Positions 9,563 through 20,860 of a DNA stretch of 64,000 nucleotides are shown in pieces. Under the pieces are notes generated by a model. The model worked only from the letters and a program-made list of their open reading frames with translations. It made no database searches and was not told the origin of the DNA. The stretch comes from Meghimatium bilineatum (lineage: Eukaryota > Mollusca > Gastropoda > Stylommatophora > Philomycidae): the NCBI GenBank assembly GCA_034231615.1, contig CM067298.1:33238127-33302126 (forward strand). Direction: 5' to 3'. How positions within the stretch are numbered: the stretch's first letter is position 1; every line of letters begins with the position of its first letter. The position numbers and the translations under genes were made by a program.

Positions 9563-10520
9563 TGTGATTAACAAACAAAATATATTGTCCATACATTATC
9601 AGACAGTGAATTTTCTGTGGTTCTCAAAGGCAAATCGGTGATCACCGAACTATCAATTTTGCTTTTGTAACAATTAAATAAGATTCTGTGGCACACGAGG
9701 GGCGATATGGCTCACATGACTTCCACTGAGAACCAATGGTATTAATGATACAAAGAAGATGACAACTAAATAATTGATTAAACAAAATTATTGATACAGA
9801 AACACACACACAAATAATATCGATAACTATGTAATAGTTGACACATGCTCAACAGATGTGTAGAGTTCTCAGATGTGTAAAATCCTCAGGTGTGAAGAGT
9901 GTTCATTATATCTATCATATAGTCTCATTATTAGTGATGTGAGAGGTTTCCAAGGAGTTCTGACCCCGGAATAAATGTACAATTATGCATATACGATGTA
10001 AATGTGATACAACATATGTTAGTTTCCAAGTTAAAAACTGATAAAATACAACCATCCGTTTCCTCGGTAATACAAAATCAGAAACAGGCGTTGGCTGTAC
10101 TTAACTGAAATAAAACACATGGATGTCGCAAATGTGACACCCACAATCTTAAGCACTTAGGAACAGCATACCCAGACATGAAACTGGCTTGGGGGAACAT
10201 AAGCTGCTATAGATAGCATACTTATTATCTGAGTGATTTGATCATATTTCATATGGAAATGTTACGGGGTGTTAGAGAAAAAGGCGATAGAGAAAAAGAC
10301 ATTGAGTAAATACAGCAACGGACACTCAACTCATAATAACAGAAAGAAAATGATGTATCGTTAGACAAAATTTTGTTGAAGAATATGTATGTATGTATAT
10401 ATATATAATGTATATGTGTGTTTGGGGGGGGATGCTTGCGTCCGTAGATGTGTGTGTCTGTCTGTCAGTGAATAGCGACATTACAGATACTGGTTATACT
10501 TTTAAGTGTATAGAGCTATC
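9563..10520. other. Unassigned AT-rich DNA
   Basis: No gene recognised. There is a TATG/TA-rich patch at 10385-10410 and a short GTCT-rich stretch at 10450-10470. Confidence 0.5.
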
Positions 10521-10527
10521 TTAAGTG

Positions 10528-10528
<1 letters not shown>

Positions 10529-10558
<30 letters not shown>
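10529..10558. repeat. (TA)n microsatellite
   Basis: About 15 perfect AT dinucleotides. Confidence 0.95.
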
Positions 10559-10564
<6 letters not shown>

Positions 10565-11022
10565 GTATATTATGATTATAGGAAATCAATCAACATTTCT
10601 TGTACAAGTGTAAGGCTGTACAAGATTAATCAACTGAATAATCCAATGATCGCGTACCCTAATATTGAACATATCCCACACAGTCTAGATCAGAAATATC
10701 ATTATATAATGTGTACATGACTTAAATATATTGTTTTTCTTGTCAGTGTTCTCTGCTGGAGGAGCACGGGACTGCAATCTCAATATCGAAAGAGCAAAGC
10801 AAATGCAATTTGCTTGGCATATTTTTCTTCTGCGTTTCCTCTTTGATAACCAGCACGAACAGTGTGGTTTTTGCTGGGTAGCGTGAAGTGTGTTGTGCTA
10901 TGAATTGCGTTATTTGCACCTTTCGGCTTAGCAGATCCGCTTTCGGCATAGCTCGTATATGAATTTAATACTGCGGCATTCATTTCTGTAGAAAGAACTA
11001 CTATCGACTAATGTTGAACGTG
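10565..11022. other. Unassigned DNA
   Basis: Overlapping minus-strand open frames of 67-68 codons at 10743-10983 show no recognisable domain and no splice context that I trust. Confidence 0.45.
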
Positions 11023-11023
11023 T

Positions 11024-11121
11024 GTAGTTTTCCTTTAACGAGATGTTTGATAAAGGGCGATATTTTTTCTTGTATAGTTTCCTTTAACGAGATGTTTTAT
11101 AAAGGGGGATCATTTTTCTTG
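11024..11121. repeat. 50-bp tandem duplication, 2 copies
   Basis: The unit tagtttcctttaacgagatg...gggcgat-attttttcttg is repeated once with a few mismatches and small indels. Confidence 0.75.
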
Positions 11122-11242
11122 TTGATCAAAATATTATAAAGACAATTTTGTCAAACATAACTCAATCTTGAAACTGCGGCCCTATAAATTATACCAATTT
11201 GCATAGTTTGTATATGCAATAATTCACTCGAAGGGAAAAAGT

Positions 11243-13028
11243 ATGCCTACTGAAGTGTATGAGATGAGCGCAATATTCTTGTTAATGACTCTTAACAGAA
11301 ATAGTCCTGTTAGACCAGCGGAACTGATATGGAGAGAGCTAGCAAGGTACAATATTGACATAACGGCTATGAGTGAAACATGTCAGCTATGCGAAAGAGG
11401 TGCCGATTGTACATTCTGTTGGAACGGAAAAGGAATTTAGGAAAAACATATAAAGCAGGCGCTTATGAAAGGCAATAAATGATTGTCTCATGATGGTAAA
11501 AGTCCCACTGCTTACTATTATGAACCATCATCAGTGCGTATGCGCCAAGGCTGAAATAACCAGAAGTTCAACATACGTTCTATGGTGAATTGCATGCAAC
11601 TATCACTGCCGTTGCAAATGCTTATAAACTTATTTTACTTGAAGATTTGAATGCATGTGTGGGTAAAAAAAATATATTTTGGAATGGTATAATCTGGAAA
11701 ACTGGAGTTGGTTGATTGGTTGCTGATCCAGCGGTCCATGGGCTCACGTCCTTTGACCCAATTCCATTTTAATGCAAAAACCAATGGACGTCGTCTTCTA
11801 CAAATATGTGGCGAGCATTACTTCCTCATTATCAACACCATTTTTCAACTTTCAACCAAAAACTGGACCTCCTGGATGCACTTTCGAATAAGACACGAGC
11901 ATATTATGCGATTGTGAGAACAAAGGACCACCACAATGTTCGTGTGACAAAATTCATGTTCGGTGCAAACTGCTGGATTGACCATCGACTTATTGTATCA
12001 AAACTAAAAATTCGCATCTAGCCTGCCAGACGCATATATGTAAGCAAAACGAAGACATGTATATGCCTATATGTTAGGAAACTATCTAATGTAAACACAC
12101 ATCACTCACTAGCTTCTACTCTAGACGATTGTCTTCAATCTGCACTACTAGACGAGCAAGATGTGGATACAAACTGTACACGTTTGAGAAAACAAATTTA
12201 CAACATTGCTACAGAGAAACTGGGACATTGTATCAAGAAAGTAAAAAAAAAAATGACTGGTTTAAAATTATAATGAAATAAAAAAAAATATTGGCTGACA
12301 AACACCATCTTTAAATTATACCTAATTGATCTAAAATCAACATTTTAAAAAAAAGACGCATTCAAGTGAAACGGAAAATAATTTAAAATAAACTACGTCA
12401 GATGATGAACAGGATTCATTATTGAGTAAGAAAGCAGACGAAATACAAAGAATTTGCAGACACCAACTATCTGAGAAACTTCGGTAATGCACTTAAAGTG
12501 ATATGATCCAACCTCGTCACCATCATTTCCAATTCTTAATGCAAATTAAACACAATCATAGAGAAAGTTACATTTTTTTTGCCGCTGGGCGCCGTTAGAA
12601 CATTTCCAGAAAATTTTTAATGTTCCATCATAAATAAATGAAGTGGTTATCAACCGCCTACCATAGGTGAAGTGCTACCCTCAATGAAGTGTTAGGTGAC
12701 AACCCTACATTTGAAGACACTCGAAAAGCAATTCGTCAACTTTCCAGTGGAAAAGCACGTGTCTCTGACTCAACGCAAATAGAAATATGTAAGTATGGTG
12801 GTACAAATCTAATTGTGAAACTTAGTATTATTTTTCCAACAGTCATTAAAAAGTAATACTGTATCACAACATTTCATGTATTAAACAATTATACACCTGT
12901 ATAGACACAAAGGAACCGTCAATTTTTTAATAAAGATCTAGGCATGTCTATAATATCCATCGCAGGGTAGATATTTGCCAGAAACCTTTTCAACCGTCAA
13001 ATATGTGATGATGGCAACTCGTGAAATA
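11243..13028 (+). pseudogene. Family X non-LTR retrotransposon: endonuclease and start of RT
   Basis: Start of an old, nearly complete non-LTR element. The AP-endonuclease domain is visible as RELARYNIDITAMSETC (11330-11390), LILLEDLNACVG (11630-11660; the expected DFN is changed to DLN), NGRRLLQICGEHYFLI (11785-11830) and CWIDHRLIVSKLKIRI (11970-12020, the catalytic DHR region). The linker follows, then the RT fingers as TFEDTRKAIRQLSSGKARVS (12705-12760) and LGMSIISIAGRYLPETF (12940-12995). Many stops and frameshifts. It is interrupted at 11704-11766 by the W head and after about 13028 by family Y. It resumes at 13597. Confidence 0.75.
11704..11766 (+). mobile_element. Isolated 5' head of element W inside family X
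   Basis: About 60 bp (ttgattggttgctgatccag...tttgacccaattccat) matching the first 60 bp of the 604-bp element at 8085. It splits the endonuclease coding sequence between KTGVG and KTNGRRLLQ, so it is a later insertion. The rest of W is absent. Confidence 0.6.
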
Positions 13029-13029
13029 T

Positions 13030-13595
13030 CAAGCTAGGAATCGAGATGACGATGGCTACCATGGCAAGAATCAATATGATTAGGAAAAGTAAGATCAGTA
13101 TTACAGTACAGATCAATCTATTCAGATCGCTAGTGCTAAGTATACTTTTATACGGATGTGAAAGTTAGACACAATGTAGACATAAAAAGAAGGATTTAGG
13201 CTTTTGAAAATAAGTGCTACAGATGTTTGTAAGAATTGGCTATATAGAATACAAGGGAAGAACCACTTTCGGCACAAAGAATTCGCTATATAGAATACAA
13301 TGCAAAAACCTCTTTCGGCATTGGTGAAACCGCATAAATTTGTTCGGTTTGAACATGTACCATGACACGACTCGCTTTCTAAAGTTATTATGCAAGGAAC
13401 AGTCGAGGGTAAAATGAGGAGAGGATGGTAGAGAAAATCCTGGATTAATAACATCAAGAAATGGTCTGAATGTGATTAAACTCTTCCAATTGGATGAGGA
13501 TAAAGTTGTTTGGACAGCTTATTGTGCTGATGTATTTAGTGTGGCACCATACGAACCTGACGGGTTATGACTTTTATTATTATATTATATATTCA
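13030..13595 (+). pseudogene. Family Y non-LTR 3' end nested in family X
   Basis: It encodes MARINMIRKSKISITVQINL then FRSLVLSILLYGCES, later FEHVP.HDSLSKVIMQGTVEG-like residues and the Y terminus, and closes with a (TTATTA)n tail at about 13570-13592. It sits between the RT fingers and the CGFRK motif of family X, so it inserted into X. An internal deletion removes part of the thumb. Confidence 0.65.
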
Positions 13596-13596
13596 A

Positions 13597-14957
13597 GCGT
13601 CTTATATCTCATATTAATAAAAGATTATTACCTGACAGGTAAATGTGGTTTCAGAAAAGAACATGTAACTACTGATATGATATATGTTGCAAGACAACTT
13701 CAAGAAACATTTTAATAAAACACTGTGACATGTATACATCATTCATATATTACCACAAGCATTTGACACAGTAGCGAAAGAGTTTCTGTGTAAGATTATG
13801 ACAATAAGTACGGTTGCCCAAAGAAATGTATCACATATGGTGCAGCAATTGCAAGATGGAATGCTAGAGGATGATGAAGAGTTATTTACAACTTATCCTG
13901 TCTGAAGCAAAGTTAAACATGGATGTGTATTATTACCTAAGCTCTTTAGTATCATGTTCTCTGTTATATTGGATGAAGCTCTCAGAAAGCTGGAATTTGG
14001 AGTAGACATCATATATCGCATTGGTGAAAAATTGTTCAGCCTTCAGCGATGTCGAGGAAAAATCAGTCAAATCCTCACATAATCAGGAATCTCTTATTTG
14101 CTGATGACTGTGCACTAAATGCCAACTCTGAGGCATCACAGACATTCTCCCAGGCATGCACCAACTGTGGGCTTAATATTAACACGAAGAAAAAATAATT
14201 CATGTTACAACCTACAACTGACAAAGTCTATCTCGAGCCTTGTAAAAGGTAAATGGCGTAGCAATTAAAATTGTGAATAGATTAACATACTTAAGTAGTA
14301 CACTTTCATAAAATGCCACCGTTGCTGTTGAAGTGTATACCTAGATCTTCAAGGCAAGAAGCACTTTCGGCAGACTGTACGAAAATGCGTGGCATAAAAA
14401 CGATATTAACATACAGATTTATCTGTATATTTAGAGAGAAACAGTACTCCCAGTGCTGTTATACGCCGGTGAAACATGCACTGTGTATAGGCGATATGTG
14501 AGGAAACTCAATCACTTTCACACAACTTGTCTCAGAAAACGTTATGAACATCCATGGCAAGACACGATTCTGGATAACACATTCATCGATAAAACCGGTA
14601 TCTTTACCATTCTGAAGAAGACACACATTTGTTTTACAGGTCATATGGTATGTCAGATCATCGCCTACCAAAGATACTTATCTATGGTGAGTTGCAGAAT
14701 GGCATTCGCTCTTAAGGTGGCCAAAAGAAGTAATACATGGACTTATAAAGACCTAATTGAGAACCTTTTGAAATAAAGCAAGATACATGGGAAGACTCTG
14801 CACGAAATAAAGCAATGTGGAAGGCACAGCATCTTGTGAATAGAGAAGAAATGTAGAAGCTCAACAACTGAGTAGTTGAAGACACGAGTAGATTAAAAAA
14901 AATATCTAAAGAGATCATCCCATGCCCTATTGTCCAAGGACATTTTCAGCCAGAATA
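13597..14957 (+). pseudogene. Family X continued: RT palm, thumb and C-terminal segment
   Basis: Resumes with CGFRKEHVTTDMIYVARQLQ (13650-13705), then LPQAFDTV (13750), FGCP-equivalent residues, VKHGCVLLPKLFSIMF (13912-13960), LLYRIGEKLF-like residues and the catalytic region LFADDCALNANSEASQTF in broken frame (14095-14150; YADD-type motif). INTKKK (14180) and LLYAGETCTVYRRYVRKLNH (14450-14510) follow, then FHTTCLRKRYEHPWQDTI and FTGHMV. It breaks at SARIS (14957), within the terminal zinc-finger-like segment, where minus-strand insertions begin. Confidence 0.75.
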
Positions 14958-15448
14958 TCTTCTTCTTCTTCTTTCTGTTCTCATGTACCTTTCGGTGTTG
15001 AGGGGAGAGTGGGTGTACGGTATTTTGCCCTTCTATTTGCCTCTTCTGCTGTTATATTTCCGAGTGTCTCTAATACACTATCTATCCACCTTTTACGAGC
15101 GCGTCCAATAGGTCTCCTGTTTTCGTATCGTCTGTTAAGTGTTTTTTTAAATAATACTTTGCTCTTTCTGTCTGGTTATGTGGCCGTACCATTTAACTTG
15201 TTGTTTCTGGATGTATTATATTGTTGACTTGATTCCTAATTGTTTCCTTAGTGCTTCATTCCTGATTTTGTCTCTCAAGCTAACTCCAATCATACGTCTC
15301 ACACATTTCATTTCAGTGGTGTTAATCTTATGTATTGTTGTAGAATCTAATGTCCAAGTTTGACACTGATAACACAATGTTGGTAAAAAAATGGTGTTGA
15401 AAAGCGCTTTCTTTGTTTCTAGTGTAATATCTTGCCAGAATATTGTGT
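14958..15448 (-). pseudogene. Family Q non-LTR 3' end, inserted in family X
   Basis: On the minus strand 15467-15216 is open and gives DITLETKKALFNTIFLPTLC, YQCQTWTLDSTTIHKINTTE and MIGVSLRDKIRNEALRKQLG. The C-terminus then runs to about 15000 and a (GAA)n tail (complement ttcttcttcttct) occupies 14958-14972. The tail touches the interrupted family X finger. Truncated 5' by family Y. Confidence 0.65.
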
Positions 15449-15835
15449 TTATAATAATAAGACACATAACCCGTCACGGACGTAGATGTGCCACTCTACA
15501 GATATCATAACAAAAAGCTCTCCAAACAACTCTATCTTGAGCCATTCATAAGGGTGTAGAAAATTCACGCCCAGACCATTCCTTGATGTTATCATTCCAG
15601 AATTTTCTCTTACTCCTCTACCCTCGACTGTTCCTTGAATTTCCAGTTAGTGGTCAACTTCTACATCCGTACAAAAGTGTACTTAGCACAGGCGATCTAA
15701 ATAGATTAATCTTTACTGTAATACTGATCTTACTTTTCCAAATCGTCTTTAACCTTGACACTGCAGTCATCGCCATCGAGAGTCTTAGCTTAATCTAATT
15801 TTCCGAGTAACCATCATCACATATTTGAGACCCGA
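15449..15835 (-). pseudogene. Family Y non-LTR 3' end, minus strand
   Basis: Minus strand: SRLKTIWKSKISITVKINLF then RSPVLSTLLYG, an internal deletion, then FWNDNIKEWSG and QDRVVWRAFCYDI. It ends with the Y-type (TTATTATAA) tail at 15449-15475. It lies in the same insertion block as the family Q piece. Confidence 0.65.
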
Positions 15836-15865
15836 GATATTTGAAGTGCGGTAACCATAACATTT

Positions 15866-15950
15866 ATTAGCCATCTGCAAACACAGTCAAAGATATAACA
15901 GAAATTGAATTTCAAAAGTGGATGTAACAAATGGTCATCATCACTTGTGA
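15866..15950 (+). pseudogene. Family X 3' terminus after the nested block
   Basis: ISHLQTQSK continues the finger broken at 14957, and the 3' UTR (ttcaaaagtggatgtaacaa...atggtcatcatc) matches the family X tail at 9525-9562. This shows that 14958-15865 is inserted DNA. Confidence 0.65.
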
Positions 15951-16717
15951 TGAACGAACAACATTAACTTTCATTAGGTGATTGTTATTTTCATGAGCAA
16001 ATCAGTAACATACACTGTTCTCAATAAACCAAAAGTAAATATGTAAGATTATATAATTTAATTTTGAACAAAATGCGTGAAGAAATCATAGAAAGTTGCA
16101 AAGATGACAATTTTTCGTGAAAAGGAAACATACTTGAACAAGAAAGAGTAAATCAAGATTAGTTAAATAGTGACATTTGGAAATATAATAAAAGAAATAG
16201 GCTTAATTGAAATGAAAAAAAAATTCCATAAAAATGAATGTTTTATAATTACATCTGGAGAATAATATGTCAAACGAACATTTTCATTTGTTTTAATTAT
16301 GAGAGGTTGAGTTGAAAAATATCGAAGGACGGTCTAAAGTTACATAACATGATTTTGCCGCAAACCATTAAGAAATTTATTAATGTCTTGTAACATGATC
16401 TTACAAGACAAATGTTTATGGAATCAGCGCTACTAAAGTAACAAGCTGTACTTTATTTATACAAACACAGCGATGATTTCTGTTGTTTCCTAGTGTCAAG
16501 AAATTCAAATGTAATGTTATTAGAAAAGGATGAGGGACATATCAGTAACTGACAGATTGATTTCAAGATTTTGCGTACACTCTATGCTACAAACCATCGC
16601 TCACTTTACTAGTGCAACCATTTTTATTTCCTTGCAATTCATGTCCACTCATCTATGTCTCTGGTGTTGCTACTCCATGTTCCGATTCTTAGTCATTATT
16701 ATTATTTCTCAATACTA
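15951..16717. other. Unassigned AT-rich DNA
   Basis: No recognisable gene or repeat. The longest frame (16530-16718, 62 codons) looks random. Confidence 0.5.
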
Positions 16718-16944
16718 GTGTTTCCCTACCTTTTTTTTTAAACCATGCCCCACCTTAGTCTTTCTAAAATTATGATGCTTCCCCCCTCCCCCATGTAACA
16801 TATATATTTATGAATATTTTAAAAATTGTATTACTACCTCCTGAATCCCCCTCCCCTAAAAAAATCAATCAAACTACCCCCCTCCCTGTGCAATGAAATT
16901 GCCCTCCTTTCCCCCGCTGTTTGTGGACCCCACGTTGAAAACAC
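16718..16944. mobile_element. hAT-type MITE, second copy
   Basis: The ends GTGTTTCCCTACC and CGTTGAAAACAC are diverged inverted repeats. The interior follows the same order as 1256-1483 (ccatgccccacc, tctttctaaaatt, catgtaacatata, aatgaaattgcc). Target duplications could not be recognised. Confidence 0.65.
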
Positions 16945-16991
16945 AACTCTATACTATTCATCCGTCATTTTTCAGTCTAGAATCTGGTCTC

Positions 16992-17117
16992 CTTTCTTGT
17001 ACTTTATTTACCTAGATCTGTGCTAGTCTTCAAAAGTCTTCTACGCTTTCTTGTACTTTATTTACCTATATCTGTGCTAGCCTTCAAAAGTCTTCTACGC
17101 TTTCTTGTACTTTACTA
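16992..17117. repeat. 54-bp tandem repeat, 2.3 copies
   Basis: Units begin ctttcttgtactttattt at 16992 and 17046, with a partial third at 17100. Confidence 0.85.
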
Positions 17118-17379
17118 GGCGACAAACTCCACAATATACTCAGCACACACGGGGTCCGTCCCCAGAAAACTCTTCTACCCCTGAAGCTGAAAGGCAACAA
17201 AGGGTTTAGCGAATAGATCTGTCTTAGCCTTCTGAAGTCTTCTACACTTTCTACATCTCCCATTTGACTCGGCATGTAATCAATGTGACCCTAATAGTTG
17301 GCAGTATATATATAGATCATTAATTGATTTGTAGTTTCATGAATTTTATTGTTCGTTTTCCAACTTCCACTTCATGTTT

Positions 17380-17445
17380 CTTATAGTAAAATAATGTTCC
17401 TACTAGATTTCCAGCATTATGTAGTACAGGTTATCAAGTTCTACT
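17380..17445 (-). repeat. Possible SINE B fragment
   Basis: The stretch tcctactagatttccagca resembles the middle of minus-strand SINE B (compare 21603-21622). It is too short to be sure. Confidence 0.3.
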
Positions 17446-17469
17446 TTTGTCAGTAGTGAAGTAACGTAA

Positions 17470-17735
17470 ACGTATTCGATTTGGATATGTAACGAGACAA
17501 GATTCACTTTCTAAAACTATATTGCAAGTAACAGTCGACGGAGGAAGGAAAAGAGGATGAAATAAAATCCTGGTTTGACATCTACAAGGAATGATCTGGC
17601 CATGAATTTTCTAATACTCGTCTGAATGGCTAAGAACAGAAGTGTTTGGAAGGATTTTTGTGATGATGTATCCAGTGTTCACCACTACGAACCTGACAAG
17701 AGTTATAGGTCTTATTATTATTATAATCCAGAGAT
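17470..17735 (+). pseudogene. Family Y non-LTR 3' end
   Basis: Plus-strand RFGYVTRQDSLSKTILQVTV, then a basic segment, VWKDFCDDVSSVHHYEPDKS and a (TTATTA)n tail at about 17715-17732. The FGHVTRHDSLSK motif and tail identify it as family Y. 5' truncated. Confidence 0.65.
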
Positions 17736-18229
17736 GGGAAATGTGTTCTGTCACTTTTTTAATTTGCTAAAATATCCCCATTTTTATCTCTAATTAACCA
17801 TGTCAGAATGTTTTAAAAAATATTTCCAAGTATCTTCTCTTCATTCTCCTGTCAGTCATAAACTGATATAGATTGCTTCAATGAACTGTACTGTGCTCAC
17901 CAGCCTCGAGCAGTGTCTTAGAACTTGTCCATTAGGACAGTTTTCGAATATTACTCTTAATGTATGATATTCTCGAACACTTGAAGTGTTATTCAACATT
18001 TTATGCTTCATATCTGTCAATTATATAGAACGATATGTCTTGTTATAATTCTTCTTCTTCTCACTCACAGTTTTTATAGTTATTTACAATATAATACTGT
18101 ATTGGGACGATTTACACTCTTCTTTGAATGTTCACCCGTGTCTTGCTGAAATTATAAATATATACGCTTTCATGGTTTGAGATATTAGTTATGATTACAT
18201 GAGAGGATGCAGTGTATAATTATATGTTT
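17736..18229. other. Unassigned AT-rich DNA
   Basis: No recognisable gene or element. Confidence 0.5.
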
Positions 18230-18455
18230 AATTTCATGTCACTAATTGAACTGTTAAGTGTTACACCTGCTTTCTAGTTTCATGTCACTAATTGAACTGT
18301 TAAGTGTTACACCTGTTTTCTAGTTTCATGTCACTAATTGAACTGTTAAGTGTTACACCTGTTTTCTAGTTTCATGTCACTAATTGAACTGTTAATTGTT
18401 ACACCTGTTTTCTAATTTCTTGTCATTAAGTGAACTTTTAAGTGTTACACTTGTT
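18230..18455. repeat. 46-bp minisatellite, about 4.8 copies
   Basis: The unit atttcatgtcactaattgaa...gtgttacacctgttttctag repeats with few changes. The last copy is diverged. Confidence 0.9.
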
Positions 18456-18885
18456 TAAACAAAAAATGTAGACCGTATCGACCAGTAAGTAATGTCCTCA
18501 TTAGTGTTTTCAGAAAGCATATTTATTGGTCGTGCATAAATGCATTTAAAAATACAATAATAACATTTTCATAATAAATCCATATATTCTGTTCTACATT
18601 CGAAGTGTTACATAGACCTTTTCAGCAATCTCTTTCTATCTAAAAAGAAAGAAAAAACAACAACTAGTTTAAGCAAAATCATTTGACATTTACAAGATTT
18701 CAAGTTAGCAAAGCGTACACGTAATTAAATGTTTAACTGGGTACTTCATATTCACTGACTTAATTTTAATTGGGCACTTCAATCTCAGTCGAAATATTTC
18801 ACACGTGTTCACTGTTCCTTTATTGTGACACTTGATCGCAAGCTACTTTGTTTATAACAAAGAATATTATTGCCTGAGCAACTAA
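18456..18885. other. Unassigned AT-rich DNA
   Basis: No recognisable feature. Confidence 0.5.
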
Positions 18886-19165
18886 GTCACGTCATGCCAG
18901 TAACACACAGCACGGTGTGTTTATTTTCTCACTTACGTCATGCCAGTAACACACACATCACGGTGTGTTTATTTTCTCAGTTTCGTCATGCCAGTAACAC
19001 ACAGCACGGTGTGTTTATTTTCTCAGTTACGTCATACCAGATACACATAGCACGGTGTGTTTATTTTCTCACTTACGTCATGCCAGTAACACACACATCA
19101 CGGTGTGTTTATTTTCTCAGTTTCGTCATGCCAGTAACACACAGCACGGTGTTTTTATTTTCGTG
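18886..19165. repeat. 46/48-bp minisatellite with higher-order structure, 6 units
   Basis: The motif gtcatgccagtaacacac recurs at 18891, 18937, 18985, 19031, 19077 and 19125, giving spacings of 46, 48, 46, 46 and 48 bp. Longer units contain an extra 'ca' (acacacacatcacgg against acacacagcacgg). Each unit has ACACAC...GTGTGT arms that can pair. Confidence 0.9.
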
Positions 19166-19292
19166 ATTGTGAAATGATTTTAAATAAGGGTGGAGAAAAT
19201 ATGGCCCGCCGGCCAAATCAGAACTTTTAAATGTGTTATTCTTTTACAAGGAATTCACTGGCTACCAGCACAGAAAACACTGTTTGGAATTC

Positions 19293-19449
19293 TTCTTCTT
19301 CAGTGTTCATTCTCAAACTCCCACTGGATCTCTCTTGTAGCAGGACAATGGTCCAACTAGATTTACAGCAGGACATAGTCCACAAAATGGAAATACGTTG
19401 TGTCACGTTTTATTTGCGCCAATGGCCCGACACATCCGTCTCCGTCGAA
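19293..19449 (-). mobile_element. SINE B copy, minus strand, with target duplication
   Basis: The GAA tail (complement ttcttcttcag) is at the left and the head (complement ccgtctccgtcgaag) at the right. Imperfect 11-bp target duplications flank it: gtttggaattc at 19282-19292 and gtttagaactc at 19450-19460. The whole sequence matches the plus-strand copy at 31916-32077. Confidence 0.75.
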
Positions 19450-19460
19450 GTTTAGAACTC

Positions 19461-20229
19461 CAAATACTAAGGAAAAGCGATGGGTGGGGGGGGGGGAGAA
19501 GCATTTTTATAACACACCAGACGAAAAATAAAGCTCTACCCAGTCAGCCTACCCACATAGGTTGCACTTACTCTGATTAAAAATATGAAGTTGAAGATTA
19601 TTAATTTGATTCCATATTTCATGAAATCGACGTATGAAATCGATCATGAAGTAGTCTCTGAAAGCGCAACATCGAGCAATATTTTTTTTTTAAATTGTAA
19701 AGAAACCATCTTGTTTGAAATGTGTTTGTAGGTGACTGGGGAGATATGTCGAATTCATACTGGCACCATTGAACTAATTGTGTTGCCATAGGCTCGAGAT
19801 GTGATGCTAAACTGGAATTTCTATAATTATCTTGGCAAACATAAAATATATTTCAGGTATGAAAAGAAGTTATATGAGGAAACATAGTGATGAAATTGTG
19901 CTATTTGTAACCTCAATCAGGATGATATTTATGTTACTAGGAAACATTGTAATTAAGTTGTGCATCTTATAACCATAACCAGGATGATATTTTAGTGGAA
20001 ATTGCACGTTATAACTGGCATAAATAAATCTTGATGTGTAGGAAAGAAATGAAATAACTCTTCTCAACTGGCACTTGTTTATATTTATAATTAAGCCTTT
20101 TTAAAAGTAATGGTTGTCTATTTCCTTGCGTGTCCACAACTACCCATTTTAGAAAGCATACTTGAACAAATATTTTTTTTTTACCAAGATAAACCATTTC
20201 TTTTTTTGTATTTATTGTACACTCACTAC
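19461..20229. other. Unassigned AT-rich DNA
   Basis: G- and T-homopolymer runs (19485, 19680) and short open frames only. A roughly 60-bp imperfect repeat (atgatatttatgttactagg / atgatattttagtggaaatt) is visible at 19920-20000. Confidence 0.45.
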
Positions 20230-20335
20230 AGAAACGAATGTGGACCATCCAATACACTCACTGCAGTCATGGAGAAACGGAGATGGGCCCTCCAATTCAC
20301 TCCCTGCAGACATGGAGGAACGAATTTGGGTCTTT
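20230..20335. repeat. About 44-bp imperfect tandem repeat, 2.5 copies
   Basis: Units share cactcac-tgcag-catgga and a following cgaatgtgg/cggagatggg segment, with period about 44-45 bp. Confidence 0.55.
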
Positions 20336-20469
20336 GAATAAAAGTATTTTAAAGACTAATTCTATACATTTTCTATAGAGAGAATAAAACTAAAGTGTAC
20401 TTAAGAAATAAGATAGAAATACAAACAGTTTAACAAGAATCACTAGTTTCAATAGTTAAACAACAAAAA

Positions 20470-20640
20470 AGAGTATATGGTTTGGACGTGTAAGCCGACA
20501 TTGTTCTTGTCAGAAATGATTCAGCACGAAACAAACAAAGGTGGAAGGAGCAGAAGACGACAGTGGCGATCATAAGTAGACATCATAAAAAGGGCAGGTC
20601 ACTATATATCTTCAGTCTTCCGCATGTCTGAAGATAACAA
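20470..20640 (+). pseudogene. Possible family Y-like non-LTR C-terminal fragment
   Basis: One frame gives VWFGRVSRHCSCQKMIQHET then GGRSRRRQWRS, which resembles the WFGHVTRHDSL...GGRRRGRQRKSW module of family Y. No tail is seen. Confidence 0.45.
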
Positions 20641-20649
20641 CCGAAACGT

Positions 20650-20860
20650 GTGTTCATACACTCAATGCAGTATCCCTACCACTATTATAAAGAGTTATGT
20701 GTTGTATGGTTATGTGTTCATACATTCAATGCAGTATCCCTACCACTATTATAAAGAGTTATGTGTTGTATGGTTATGTGTTCATACATTCAATGCAGTA
20801 TCCCTACCACTATTATAAAGAGTTATGAGTTGAACACATATGGTTATGAGTTCACTGAAA
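20650..20860. repeat. 64-bp minisatellite, about 3 copies
   Basis: gtgttcatac starts units at 20650, 20714 and 20778, with near-perfect identity. Confidence 0.9.

Noticed and set aside
9625-9738. hAT-like termini (tggttctcaaag ... ctgagaacca) suggesting a small MITE; also lone ends at 24027 and 38166
   Set aside because: Inverted match is only about 8 bp, with no target duplication or partner end, so too weak to call.
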